Shown here: one piece after another, positions 38,026 to 47,749 of the stretch
Layout of the letters: each line of letters begins with the position of its first letter
Position numbering within the stretch: position 1 is the stretch's first letter
Source: Hyphomicrobiales bacterium
GTDB taxonomy: Bacteria; Pseudomonadota; Alphaproteobacteria; Rhizobiales; Xanthobacteraceae
Assembly: GCA_017305665.1 (NCBI GenBank)
Contig: JAFKKH010000017.1
Coordinates: 1-64,000 of the forward strand
DNA length: 64,000 nt
Direction: 5' to 3'
The notes under the pieces: generated by a model
What the model was told of the DNA's origin: nothing
The model's input: the letters and a program-made list of their open reading frames with translations, nothing else
Databases searched by the model: none
Made by a program: the position numbers and the translations under genes

Positions 38026-41000
38026 TGGCCCTCAACATTTCCGCCTGGTCGATCCGGCACCCACTTCCCTCCGTCGTCTTCTCGATCATTCTGCTGGTGC
38101 TCGGATGGGTCAGTTTCACCAAGCTCGCCATCACGCGGCTACCGAGCGCTGACATTCCTGTGATCTCGGTGGCCGTCTCGCAATTCGGCGCGGCGCCTGC
38201 CGAACTGGAGGCGCAAGTCACCAAGACCATCGAGGACGGCGTCTCCGGCGTCGAAGGCGTCCGGCATATTTCATCGTCGATTACCGACGGCCTGTCGGTC
38301 ACCACCATCCAGTTCAATCTCGAAACCAACACCGATCGCGCGCTGAACGACGTCAAGGACGCGGTGACCCGGGTTCGCGCCAACCTGCCGCAGAACGTCA
38401 ACGAACCGCTGATCCAGCGCGTCGACGTCATCGGCCTGCCGATCGTCACCTATGCCGCGATCTCGCCGGGCAAGACGCCTGAGCAACTGTCGTACTTCGT
38501 CGACGACGTGGTGAAGCGGGCGCTGCAGGGCGTGCGCGGCGTGGCGCAGGTCGAGCGTATCGGCGGTGTCGAGCGCGAAATCCTGGTCTCACTCGATCCC
38601 GACCGTCTGCGTGCGGCCGGCCTGACGGCAGTCGATGTCAGCCAGCGCCTGCGCGGCACCAATGTCGATGTCGCCGGCGGACGCGCGGAGATCGGCAAGA
38701 ACGACCAGGCAATCCGCACACTTGCAGGCGCCAAGACGCTCAACGAACTCGCGGGCACGATGATCGCGCTGCCAGCTGGTGGCGAATTGCGGCTCGACGA
38801 TCTCGGCACGGTGACCGATACGATCGCCGACCGCCGGACCTTTGCCCGCTTCAACGGTGAGCCGGTCGTCGCGCTCGGCATCAAGCGCTCCAAGGGCGCC
38901 AGCGACGTCGTGGTCGCCAAGGCCGTACAGAAGCGGATTGATGCGCTGAAAGAGCAATATCCCGACGTCGACCTGAAGCTGATCGACACCTCGGTCGATT
39001 TCACCAAGGGCAATTACGAGGCCGCGATCTCGACCCTGTTCGAAGGCGCGATTCTGGCCGTCATCATCGTCTTTCTGTTCCTGCGCGATATCCGCGCCAC
39101 CATCATCGCCGCGATCTCGCTGCCGCTATCGATCTTCCCGGCATTCTGGGCGATGGACATTCTCGGCTTCTCGCTGAACCTCGTCAGCTTCCTCGCCATC
39201 ACGCTTTCGACCGGTATTCTCGTCGACGACGCCATCGTCGAGATCGAGAACATCGTGCGCCACATGCGCATGGGCAAATCGCCCTATCGCGCGGCACTGG
39301 AAGCAGCCGACGAAATCGGTCTCGCCGTCATCGCGATCAGTCTGACCATCATCGCGATCTTCGCGCCGGCGAGCTTCATGTCGGGCATCGCCGGGCAGTT
39401 CTTCAAGCAGTTCGGCATCACCGTTTCGGTGCAGGTATTCTTCTCGCTCTTGGCCGCACGTTTCGTGACGCCGGTGCTTGCCGCCTATTTCATGAAGGAT
39501 CACCCGCATGAGGATCCACCGCCGGGTCGCGTGCTGCGGGCCTATACCAGTCTCGTTACCTGGTCAGTGCGGCATTACATCATCACGGTCCTGATCGGCT
39601 TCGCGATCTTCGCGGCCTCGATCTGGAGCATCAAGCTGCTGCCGCAGGGCTTCCTGCCTGCGCAGGACACCGCGCGCTCGCTGCTGGCGATGGAGTTGCC
39701 ACCGGGCTCGCAGCTCGCCTACACCGAGAAGGTGACCGAAGATATCGTGGCGCGGCTGCGCAAGCGGCCGGAAGTCAAGAGCGTGTTCGTCGACGGCGGA
39801 CGCGTGCCGCCCGGCCTTCAGGAGGTGCGCCGCGCCTCGCTGATCATCAACTATACGCCAAAGCACGACCGCGAAATCAGCCAGCGCGACCTCGAACTGT
39901 CGATCGGGCAGGAGCTCGAAAGCATTCCCGACATCCGCTACTGGTTCCTCGACGAGAACGGACTGCGCGCCGTGTCGCTCGTGGTTACGGGGCCCGACAT
40001 CAGCATCGTCAGCAACGTCGCGAGCGAACTGGCGACGCAGATGAAGCGGATTCCGCTGATTGCCAACGTCACGCCCGAGACCTCGCTTGATCGCCCCGAA
40101 TTGCGCATCCAGCCGCGTGCCGACCTCGCGGCGCGGCTCGGTGTCTCGACCGAGCAGTTGTCGCAGACCATCCGCGTCGCGACGATCGGCGACGTCGGCC
40201 CGGCGCTGGCCAAGTTCGATGCCGGCGACCGCCAGGTTCCGATCCGCGTTCAGCTCGAGGACAGCGCGCGGTCCGACCTGAAGATGCTGGAGCAGATGCG
40301 CGTGCCGATCGGCGGCGGGCGCGGTCAGGTTCCGCTCTCCGTGGTTGCCGACGTCAAGCTCGATCAGGGCCCGACCAGCATCAATCGCTACGACCGCCAG
40401 CGGCAGGCCACCGTCGCGGCCGACCTCGTCGGCACCGCCGCGCTTGGCGATGCGACCAAGAAGATCAACGAACTGCCGGTCATGAAGAGCCTGCCCAAGG
40501 GCGTGACGGTCAATCCGTCCGGCGACGCCGAGAGCCTGAACGAACTGTCGGAAGGATTCGCCACCGCGATCACGGCCGGCCTGATGATGGTCTACGCCGT
40601 GCTGGTGCTGTTGTTCGGCACCTTCCTGCAACCGATCACCATCCTGTTCTCACTGCCGCTGTCGATCGGCGGCGCGATCATGGCGCTGCTGCTCACCGGC
40701 AAACAACTCACGACGCCGGTCTGGATCGGCATCCTGATGCTGATGGGCATCGTCACCAAGAACGCCATCATGCTGGTGGAGTTTGCCGTGGAGTCGATCC
40801 GCGAGGGCAAGGCGCGCGACGCGGCGATCATCGACGCCGGCATGAAACGGGCACGCCCGATCGTGATGACCACCATCGCCATGGCCGCGGGCATGATGCC
40901 AAGCGCGCTGGCGTTCGGCGCCGGTGGCGAATTCCGCTCGCCGATGGCGCTCGCGGTGATCGGCGGCCTGGTGTTCTCGACGATCCTGTCGCTGGTGTTC

Positions 41001-41150
41001 GTCCCTGCGATGTTCATGCTGATGGATGACGTCGGCGCCTTCATCTGGCGCTACGGCAAGCGGCTGTTGACCTCGGGAGCGGACACAGACGAGCCGGCCG
41101 CCGCCAGCCATCAGCCGCCGAAAACCGCGCAGGTGCCCGGCGCCGAGTAA
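38025..41150 (+). CDS. RND efflux transporter (AcrB/MexB-like)
   Basis: A 1041-residue inner-membrane pump of the RND superfamily with twelve membrane helices and two large periplasmic loops. The proton-relay residues are present: the Asp pair in GILVDDAIVEIEN (TM4) and the Lys in GIVTKNAIMLVEF (TM10). PSADIPVISVAVSQFGAAPAELE is the usual opening. It is translationally coupled to the adaptor gene and ends nine bases before the convergent crp-family gene. No outer-membrane channel gene is seen, so it must use a TolC-like protein encoded elsewhere. Substrates cannot be told. Confidence 0.93.
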   Translation: MALNISAWSIRHPLPSVVFSIILLVLGWVSFTKLAITRLPSADIPVISVAVSQFGAAPAELEAQVTKTIEDGVSGVEGVRHISSSITDGLSVTTIQFNLETNTDRALNDVKDAVTRVRANLPQNVNEPLIQRVDVIGLPIVTYAAISPGKTPEQLSYFVDDVVKRALQGVRGVAQVERIGGVEREILVSLDPDRLRAAGLTAVDVSQRLRGTNVDVAGGRAEIGKNDQAIRTLAGAKTLNELAGTMIALPAGGELRLDDLGTVTDTIADRRTFARFNGEPVVALGIKRSKGASDVVVAKAVQKRIDALKEQYPDVDLKLIDTSVDFTKGNYEAAISTLFEGAILAVIIVFLFLRDIRATIIAAISLPLSIFPAFWAMDILGFSLNLVSFLAITLSTGILVDDAIVEIENIVRHMRMGKSPYRAALEAADEIGLAVIAISLTIIAIFAPASFMSGIAGQFFKQFGITVSVQVFFSLLAARFVTPVLAAYFMKDHPHEDPPPGRVLRAYTSLVTWSVRHYIITVLIGFAIFAASIWSIKLLPQGFLPAQDTARSLLAMELPPGSQLAYTEKVTEDIVARLRKRPEVKSVFVDGGRVPPGLQEVRRASLIINYTPKHDREISQRDLELSIGQELESIPDIRYWFLDENGLRAVSLVVTGPDISIVSNVASELATQMKRIPLIANVTPETSLDRPELRIQPRADLAARLGVSTEQLSQTIRVATIGDVGPALAKFDAGDRQVPIRVQLEDSARSDLKMLEQMRVPIGGGRGQVPLSVVADVKLDQGPTSINRYDRQRQATVAADLVGTAALGDATKKINELPVMKSLPKGVTVNPSGDAESLNELSEGFATAITAGLMMVYAVLVLLFGTFLQPITILFSLPLSIGGAIMALLLTGKQLTTPVWIGILMLMGIVTKNAIMLVEFAVESIREGKARDAAIIDAGMKRARPIVMTTIAMAAGMMPSALAFGAGGEFRSPMALAVIGGLVFSTILSLVFVPAMFMLMDDVGAFIWRYGKRLLTSGADTDEPAAASHQPPKTAQVPGAE

Positions 41151-41159
41151 GCGCCTACG

Positions 41160-41834
41160 TTACGCGTTGCGCGCCACTGCGGTCAGGCGGCTCATGTTCT
41201 TGAGCAGGATACGGCCGCGCTGGAGATCGAGAATACCGTCCTTGCGCCACTGCTGGAGCTGGCGGTTCACGCTCTCGCGCGCGGCGCCGACGTAAACGCC
41301 GAGCTGCTCCTGCGAGATGTGAACCTCCGACCCGTAGTCATCGGCCAGCGCGCACAGCCGGCGCGCCATCCGCACCGGCAGCGGCTGCAGCACCGATTCC
41401 TCCATGCGCTCGCTGATCCAGCGGATGCGCTGGCACAGCAGCTCGATCAACCGAATGGCGATCTTCGGCTCCCGTTCCAGAAACGCCAGCAAGTCGCCAC
41501 GGCGCAGAACGAACAGTTCGGTCGGCTCGCCCGCCACCGCATCGGCGGTGCGCGTCTGACCATCGAGCACGGCGATTTCACCGAACAGATCGCCTGACCC
41601 TTGAAAATTCAAGGTCAGCCGCGAACCGTCGGTGGCGCCGGTCTCGATGCGAATCTGGCCACGGCGAACGCCATACAGCGCATCACCATCATCGCCCTTC
41701 TGAAACAAGACCTCGCCGGCATCGAGCTGCTCGGTATGGCAAAGCGCCGCGATGCGCTGCAATTCCTCGGCACCGAGATCTGAAAACAGCGGGTTCATCT
41801 TGAGAATGACCGCGAATTCCGATTGCTTGCTCAT
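41160..41834 (-). CDS. CRP/FNR-family regulator of the CRP type
   Basis: A 224-residue regulator. The cyclic-nucleotide-binding domain has the phosphate cassette GDLFGEIAVLDGQTRTA with E86, R95 and T96, matching Glu72, Arg82 and Ser83 of E. coli CRP. The C-terminal helix-turn-helix reads ISQEQLGVYVGAARESVNRQL; R186, E187 and R191 match the CRP residues that read GTGA. No FNR-type cysteine cluster is present. AAGGAT precedes the ATG. It should therefore bind TGTGA-N6-TCACA sites in response to cAMP or cGMP; three such sites lie in this window, one before its own gene. Confidence 0.88.
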   Translation of the reverse strand: MSKQSEFAVILKMNPLFSDLGAEELQRIAALCHTEQLDAGEVLFQKGDDGDALYGVRRGQIRIETGATDGSRLTLNFQGSGDLFGEIAVLDGQTRTADAVAGEPTELFVLRRGDLLAFLEREPKIAIRLIELLCQRIRWISERMEESVLQPLPVRMARRLCALADDYGSEVHISQEQLGVYVGAARESVNRQLQQWRKDGILDLQRGRILLKNMSRLTAVARNA

Positions 41835-41975
41835 CGCAATTCATCCTTGAGGCCGACCGCACTGCCCGGAAGCCGGCAGGCGCTGGACTGAATAACAACC
41901 TGAAAATCAAACGATTTCGGAGACGCCCCAAGGGCGCCCCTGCGCTACAATATGCCCGATCATGCACCCGGAAAG

Positions 41976-41991
41976 TGTGTCATAAGTCACA
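41976..41991. promoter_or_regulatory. CRP-type site between crp and asmA
   Basis: TGTGTCATAAGTCACA matches TGTGA-N6-TCACA with one mismatch (fifth base). It lies 142 bases before the crp-family start and 117 bases before the asmA start, so it could serve autoregulation, asmA control or both. Confidence 0.65.
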
Positions 41992-42108
41992 GAGATTTGC
42001 ACCCCTGCAGACGACTTTGACACGACGTCTTCGTATTCCACTCTCGTGAGAATTGTCCTTCAATCGCCCAATGGTTGCGAGCCGAGACCCGTTGTTCGAG
42101 ATGGCCAG

Positions 42109-44031
42109 ATGAGAGCATTGAAAATCGCCGGCGCCGTTGTCTCCGGCCTGATCGCCATCGTGATCGTACTCCTGGTGACCGGAATTCCGTCCGGCTTCAT
42201 CACCTCACTGGTGCAGGACCGGATCGAGCGCGAGACCGGCTACCGGATCGCGATCGCCGGCAAGACCGCGATCGATGTGTGGCCGTCGTTCGGCCTGACG
42301 CTCCACAACGTCACGCTCGAAAGCCCCAAGGATGGCGCAACCGACCCGCATCTCTCCGTGGGAGAAGTCCGCGCCGACCTTCCATTGTCGAGCCTGCTGT
42401 CGGGCTCGCCGAAAGTCTCCGAACTCACCATCGACCACCCCACGCTGCGGCTACCGATGCTGCGCGAACGCACCCGCGTCAACGCGCCCTCCGGGACGAC
42501 CCACGCTGACGATGCGACTACGAATACCGCGGCCTTTCCGATCGGCAGCGTGACAATCTCCAACGGCGCGATCGTGTTCTTCGATCCGGATAATCGCCTG
42601 GAAGACCGAATCAACGATCTCGATGCAACGGTGACCATCGGTGCCGACCGGAAAATCGATATCGCCGGCAGCGCGCGTCCCGGCAATCAGCCCCTGAAAT
42701 TCACCATCAAAGCCGCTCCCCCAACCGGCGCGCCGGGACGGCAGAACATTCCGACGGAATTGACGCTCGACGCCCCCGGCGTACTGACGCACCAATTGAC
42801 CGCCAAAGCCGACGTCCGGATCAACGGTCAGGTGCTTCTCATCAACGGGCTGTCGGGCTCGCTCAACGACGGCAAATTCAACGGCTGGGCTTCGGTCGAT
42901 CTCGCGAGCAAGCCGCTGGTGAAAGTCGATCTCGATTTCCAGCAGCTCGGCTTTGGTCCGGCGTCCGGCTCGCCGGGGACCAGTCCTGCGACGCGATCGG
43001 GGACACAGCCATGGAGCGATGTGCCGTTCGATCTCAACGGACTGAACTACGTCGATGCACAGGTCACAATCTCAGCCGCCGAATTGAGGTTCGGCGACGC
43101 ACGCTTTGCCCCTGCATCGGCGAGTGCAACGATCGCAAACGGCGTCTTGCAGACGACGTTTTCCCGCCTGGGCACCTATGATGGCGAAGCCAACGGTACG
43201 CTGTCGGTCGATGTGTCCAAAGGCAGCCCCTCTTACGCATTGAAAGCCGACGTCACCGGCGTGCGCGCGTTGCCGCTGCTGTCGAGCCTTGCGGATTTCG
43301 ACACGGTAGACGGCAAAATGCAGGCGAAGGCCGATGTGCAGGCCACAGGCAACAGTCTGCGCGCGATCATGTCGAGCGTGGCCGGAACGGCATCGGTCGA
43401 TGTCCGCGATGGTGCGCTCCGCAATCTCAACCTCGCGAAAATGATCCGCGCGCTGACGTCGGGCACCCTGTCGGGATGGCAGGAGCGTCCCGACCAGACC
43501 ACCGATCTGTCGCAACTCAGCGCAACCGCAACCATCGCGCAGGGCAAGGCCACCACCAGCGACCTCTTTCTGGCCGGTCCTCTGGTGCGGATGACCGGCG
43601 CGGGCACGGTCGATCTCGGGTCGAAGATGCTCGCGTTCCGGGTCGAACCGAAGCTCGTCATGACGACCGAGGGCCAAGGCGGCAGCGCCGACCCGATCGG
43701 CCTCGGCATTCCCGTCATCGTGCAGGGGACGTGGAGCGAGCCGCGCATCTATCCGGATATGGCCGGCATCCTCGACAATCCCGGCGCGGCCTATGCGAAA
43801 CTGCGGGAGTTGGGACAGGGACTGTTCGGCCAGAGCGGCCCGGGAAGCTCCGGCAAGTCCGGTCTCGGCGAAACCCTCGACAACCTGATCCAGCAAGGTC
43901 TGGGCGGAGGAAATGCCGGCAAGCCAGCTCCCGGCGGCTCGCCCGCTCCGGGCCAGCCTTCTCAGGGCCAATCTCCTCAAGGCGGGGCATCTCCCCTTGA
44001 TGACATCATGAAGCGGCTGTTTGGCCGATAA
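42109..44031 (+). CDS. AsmA-family envelope protein
   Basis: A 640-residue protein with one N-terminal membrane helix (IAGAVVSGLIAIVIVLLVTGIP) and a long periplasmic beta-rich body. Family marks are RETGYRIAIAGKTAIDVWPSFGLTLHNVTLE at the start and VDVRDGALRNLNLAKMIRAL ... GAGTVDLGSKMLAFRVEPKLV at the C-terminal AsmA domain. A Gly/Pro/Gln-rich tail follows. AsmA-like proteins bridge the periplasm and help move phospholipid or organise the outer membrane. The ATG at 42109 places the membrane helix at the N-terminus; a GTG at 42046 is open in frame but unsupported. Confidence 0.88.
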   Translation: MRALKIAGAVVSGLIAIVIVLLVTGIPSGFITSLVQDRIERETGYRIAIAGKTAIDVWPSFGLTLHNVTLESPKDGATDPHLSVGEVRADLPLSSLLSGSPKVSELTIDHPTLRLPMLRERTRVNAPSGTTHADDATTNTAAFPIGSVTISNGAIVFFDPDNRLEDRINDLDATVTIGADRKIDIAGSARPGNQPLKFTIKAAPPTGAPGRQNIPTELTLDAPGVLTHQLTAKADVRINGQVLLINGLSGSLNDGKFNGWASVDLASKPLVKVDLDFQQLGFGPASGSPGTSPATRSGTQPWSDVPFDLNGLNYVDAQVTISAAELRFGDARFAPASASATIANGVLQTTFSRLGTYDGEANGTLSVDVSKGSPSYALKADVTGVRALPLLSSLADFDTVDGKMQAKADVQATGNSLRAIMSSVAGTASVDVRDGALRNLNLAKMIRALTSGTLSGWQERPDQTTDLSQLSATATIAQGKATTSDLFLAGPLVRMTGAGTVDLGSKMLAFRVEPKLVMTTEGQGGSADPIGLGIPVIVQGTWSEPRIYPDMAGILDNPGAAYAKLRELGQGLFGQSGPGSSGKSGLGETLDNLIQQGLGGGNAGKPAPGGSPAPGQPSQGQSPQGGASPLDDIMKRLFGR

Positions 44032-44186
44032 AATCCAGCCAATGCTCCAATAACCACGCTGGCAGACCGCCCGCGCCACCGGTCGAATTGTGCTAGACAT
44101 GACCGTGTGAGGCGGACCGCCCGACATGGCGACGACCTCGGCTGTTTGGCCGCCCGATCGGGCGCTATTGCAGTGCAGGGAAATCG

Positions 44187-46652
44187 ATGAACGGAGCCAC
44201 GACCAGCAGCCGATCCCGTCACCGAGGCCTGTTCGCCAAATACGTCATCTCGCTCGTCGGTCTGGTAGTGTTCGTCCTCGCGGTCAATGGCGCCCTCGAG
44301 ATCTGGATCAGCTACAACCAGACCAAGACGGCGCTGATCCATGCGATGTCCGAGAAAGCCGACACGACCGCGCACCGGGTCGAGCAGTCGATCACGGATC
44401 TGGAGCGTCAGGTCAGTTGGGTGACACGCGCCAGCGTGGTCACCGTCGAACAGCGCCGCGCCGATTACGCCGAATTGTTGAATCAGGTCCCGGCCGTCAA
44501 CCAGATCTTCCAGCTCGACGGGCTGGGCCACGAACAACTCCGGTTGTCGCGCCACTCGGTATCGTTCGGCAGCGGAACCGATTTCTCCCGCGATTTGCGA
44601 TTCACGGAAACCGTGAGCAAAGGCGTCACCTACGCTCCGGTTTTTTTCCGCGACCAGCAGCCCTTCATGTCGATCGCTGTCGCTCATTCCGGACGGGATG
44701 CGGGCGCGTCCGTCGCGGAAATCAATCTTCATTTTCTGTCGGAGTATGTCGACGATGCGCAGGTCGGCAAGGTCGGCACGGCCTATGTGGTGGATGCGCA
44801 TGGCATCCTGCTCGCAAGCTCCGACAAGAAAGCGCAGCCCGGCAAGAACCTGTCAACGCTGCCGCAGATCGCAGCCCTGCTGAAGCCCGGCAACGAGTCC
44901 CCAAAGTCAGGTACGAATGCTGAAGGCCAGTCGGTGCTGACCGCCGCGAAGCCGGTTCACAAGCTCGGCTGGTTCGTACTGTTCGAACAGCCGACGCGTC
45001 AGGCGCTCGCGCCGATCCACGACCTCTTGATCCGCATCGCCGTTCTGGTCGCGTTCGGTCTCGCCGTCGCAATCCTCGCCGGCATGCTGCTGGCGCGACG
45101 CATGCTGGTTCCGATCCAGGCGCTCAACACCGGCGCGCAGCGTCTCGGCGACGGCGACTTCGGGCACCGGATCGAAGTCAGAACCAAAGATGAGCTCGAG
45201 CAACTCGCCGATCAGTTCAACAGCATGGCCGGCCAGCTTCACGAAACCTACGCCGACCTCGAGCACAAGGTGGAAGAGCGCACGCGCGACCTCGCCCAAT
45301 CAGTGAACGAACTCAAGGTGCTCGAGGAAGTCGGCCGCGCCGTCGCCTCGTCACTCGATCTCAACGCCGTGCTCCCGACCGTCGCCGCCCGCGCGCTGGA
45401 AATCACCAAGGCCGATGCCGTGCTTATCTATGGCTTCGATGCGGCGAAGCGGCAGTTCAATCTCGTCGAGGCCAGCGGCGTGGGGAAAGCAGCGAGCGGC
45501 AAGCACCTCGTGATCAGCGGGGACAGCAGCCTGCTGAGCCAGGCCGCTGCGAGCGGCCAGCCGATTGCGATAGCCGACCTCGCAACCGCAGAGGCGAATC
45601 CGTTGAACGATGCCGCAACCGCGGCTGGCTTCCATTCCGTTCTGGTCGTGCCGCTGATCGACCAGCAAGGCATTCTGGGCTCCCTAATCGTGCTACGGCG
45701 AACGGCGGGGCCGTTCTCGCCGAATCTCATCGGCTTGATGCAGACGTTCGCTCATCAGGCGGTGCTGGCGATGCGCAACGCCCGGCTGTTTCATGAGGTC
45801 GATCAAAAGGGCCGCGAGCTCGCAACGGCGCATGGCATCGTCCAGCAGCAGGCCGGCAAGCTTCAAGAGCAAACCGATCAGTTGCGCGACTGGAACAGGT
45901 CGCTCGAAGAGCGGGTGCAGAAGCAGCTCGGCGAAATCGAGCGCATTCGCCGGCTCGAACGGTTTCTCGCCCCGCAAGTCGCGCAGCTCGTCGCATCGTC
46001 CGACGGGAAGAACTCGCTGCTCGACAGCCATCGCGGCGAAGTCACGGTCGTGTTCTGCGATCTGCGCGGCTTTACCGCGTTCACGGAAAGCTCCGAGCCG
46101 GAAGAGGCCATGAACGTGCTGCGCGAATATCACGCGGCGCTTGGCGAACTGATCTTCAAGTATGAAGGCACGCTGGACCGCTACGCCGGCGACGGCGTGA
46201 TGATCCTGTTCAACGCCCCAATCCCTGTGCCGGATCACACTCAACGTGCCATCAGGATGGCAGTCGAAATGCGCGACAGCATCGGACTGTTGTCGCAGAA
46301 ATGGCGCAGTCGCGGTCACAGCCTCGGCTTCAGTGTCGGAATCGCCGTCGGCTACGCAACGCTCGGCCAGGTCGGCTTCGAGCGTCGCCTCGAATATGCG
46401 GCGATCGGCAGCGTGACCAACCTCGCCTCGCGGCTATGCGACGAAGCCAAGGCAGGCCAGATCGTGGTCAATCAGCGCGCCTATGGCATGGTGGAGCAGT
46501 GGGTCGATGCGACACCGCTGGAGCCACTGGTACTGAAAGGCTTCCATCATCCGGTTGCCGCCGTCGAAATCCACCGTTGGCGCGATCAGACCACTGATGG
46601 GGTCGCGCCGCCGGTGCGCTCGGCCGCCGCAGGCGGAAGCAGGTCCGCATGA
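44187..46652 (+). CDS. Class III adenylate/guanylate cyclase with Cache, HAMP and GAF domains
   Basis: An 821-residue membrane-bound signalling enzyme. A first membrane helix (residues 18-41) and a second near 278-303 enclose a Cache-type periplasmic sensor; then come HAMP (RRMLVPIQALNTGAQRLGDGDFGHRI), a GAF domain (about 385-525), a coiled coil and the cyclase domain. The metal-binding residues D625 (FCDLRGFT) and D669 (DRYAGDGVM) and the transition-state Asn/Arg in SVTNLASRL are intact. A substrate-specifying Lys is not obvious, so ATP versus GTP is open; ATP is usual for this type. A cyclic-nucleotide-binding regulator is encoded 2.4 kb away. Confidence 0.92.
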   Translation: MNGATTSSRSRHRGLFAKYVISLVGLVVFVLAVNGALEIWISYNQTKTALIHAMSEKADTTAHRVEQSITDLERQVSWVTRASVVTVEQRRADYAELLNQVPAVNQIFQLDGLGHEQLRLSRHSVSFGSGTDFSRDLRFTETVSKGVTYAPVFFRDQQPFMSIAVAHSGRDAGASVAEINLHFLSEYVDDAQVGKVGTAYVVDAHGILLASSDKKAQPGKNLSTLPQIAALLKPGNESPKSGTNAEGQSVLTAAKPVHKLGWFVLFEQPTRQALAPIHDLLIRIAVLVAFGLAVAILAGMLLARRMLVPIQALNTGAQRLGDGDFGHRIEVRTKDELEQLADQFNSMAGQLHETYADLEHKVEERTRDLAQSVNELKVLEEVGRAVASSLDLNAVLPTVAARALEITKADAVLIYGFDAAKRQFNLVEASGVGKAASGKHLVISGDSSLLSQAAASGQPIAIADLATAEANPLNDAATAAGFHSVLVVPLIDQQGILGSLIVLRRTAGPFSPNLIGLMQTFAHQAVLAMRNARLFHEVDQKGRELATAHGIVQQQAGKLQEQTDQLRDWNRSLEERVQKQLGEIERIRRLERFLAPQVAQLVASSDGKNSLLDSHRGEVTVVFCDLRGFTAFTESSEPEEAMNVLREYHAALGELIFKYEGTLDRYAGDGVMILFNAPIPVPDHTQRAIRMAVEMRDSIGLLSQKWRSRGHSLGFSVGIAVGYATLGQVGFERRLEYAAIGSVTNLASRLCDEAKAGQIVVNQRAYGMVEQWVDATPLEPLVLKGFHHPVAAVEIHRWRDQTTDGVAPPVRSAAAGGSRSA

Positions 46653-46710
46653 ACAGGCGCCTGACATGGATCGCTTGCGGCCGCCTCTTGGCTGGCGAGC
46701 TCGGCTTGAC

Positions 46711-46734
46711 TAGTGTCCCGAATCCGACGTTCGC
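46711..46734. repeat. Remnant of an AGTGTCC-type palindromic repeat
   Basis: TAGTGTCCCGAATCCGACG resembles the left arm of the inverted repeat at 52907 (TAGTGGTCC..GATTCTAAC). No matching right arm is seen, so this looks like a half copy in the gap between the cyclase and adaptor 2. Confidence 0.45.
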
Positions 46735-46841
46735 CTCGTTGTGCAGTCGAACTTCTGAACCACACACACCAAGCTCGCAGTCCGTTGATTCCCGAACAAA
46801 CCATCGCAGTGACATCACGATTTTTCTGAAAGTATCTTTCA

Positions 46842-47744
46842 ATGCCTTTTGAATGTCTTGGTACACGCCTCATCACACGACAGACGATCGCAATCGCTGC
46901 TCTTCTCAGCATGACCGCCCTCACTCGTCCTGTTTTCGCGGCCGGCGAGCAGGACACTCCGAAAGGTGCCGCCGTCACGGTGTTGAAAGCAGCCAAATCG
47001 TGCTTTTCGGCAACGGTCGAGGTGGCAGGAATCCTGATTCCAAAAGAGGAGACGGCGGTGCGCCCGGACCGCCCGGGTCTGAAAGTTGCCGAGGTGCTGG
47101 CGGAGCCCGGGCAGACCGTCACAGCAGGACAGGAACTGGCGCGTCTCAAAGCTTCCGATGGCGGAACGGTCCAGGTTCAAGCGCCCGTGGCCGGACTGGT
47201 CAGCAGTTCGACAGCCACAATCGGAGCAATTGCCTCAGGCAAGGGCGAGGCGCTGTTCAACATCATCACCGGCAACGAGTTCGATCTGGTCGGCCAGGTC
47301 GCAACGAGCGATCTGTCGAAAATCGCTGTCAATCAAACCGCCAAGGTCAAGGTCGTCGGTGCTGGCGAGATGGACGGAAAGGTGCGGCTCGTTGCGCCAA
47401 CGATCGAACCGAACAGCCAGCTTGGGCAGGTCTTCATATCCGTCGACCCGAGCAAACACCTGCTCGTCAATGCGTCCGGCCGCGCCATCATCAAGACCGG
47501 CGAAAGCTGCGGCATCGCCGTGCCGCTAACGGCAGTTCTTTATGGGACCGCCGGCACCGTGGTGCAGGTCATTCGGCGCCAGCGGGTCGAAACTCGCCAC
47601 GTCGAGGTGGGATTGCTGTCCGGCGGACAGGTTGAAATTCGCGAGGGATTGTCGGAAGGCGATATCGTGGTAGCGCGCGCCGGCGCCTTGCTGCGTGAAG
47701 GCGATCCGGTCAGACCGGTCCCGATGGATGCGAGCGCGAAGTAA
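46842..47744 (+). CDS. Orphan RND-type periplasmic adaptor, paralogue of 37093
   Basis: A 300-residue exported protein related over its length to the adaptor at 37093. It has a signal peptide (QTIAIAALLSMTALTRPVFA/A), lipoyl halves (PDRPGLKVAEVLAEPGQTVTAG and VQVQAPVAGLVSS), a barrel, and the end part QVEIREGLSEGDIVVARAGALL. C54 and C223 match C59 and C232 of the paralogue. No pump gene accompanies it: the next gene is convergent. It may share the upstream pump, alter its specificity, or have another partner. Ribosome site is weak (AAAG). Confidence 0.82.
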   Translation: MPFECLGTRLITRQTIAIAALLSMTALTRPVFAAGEQDTPKGAAVTVLKAAKSCFSATVEVAGILIPKEETAVRPDRPGLKVAEVLAEPGQTVTAGQELARLKASDGGTVQVQAPVAGLVSSSTATIGAIASGKGEALFNIITGNEFDLVGQVATSDLSKIAVNQTAKVKVVGAGEMDGKVRLVAPTIEPNSQLGQVFISVDPSKHLLVNASGRAIIKTGESCGIAVPLTAVLYGTAGTVVQVIRRQRVETRHVEVGLLSGGQVEIREGLSEGDIVVARAGALLREGDPVRPVPMDASAK

Positions 47745-47749
47745 AACTC

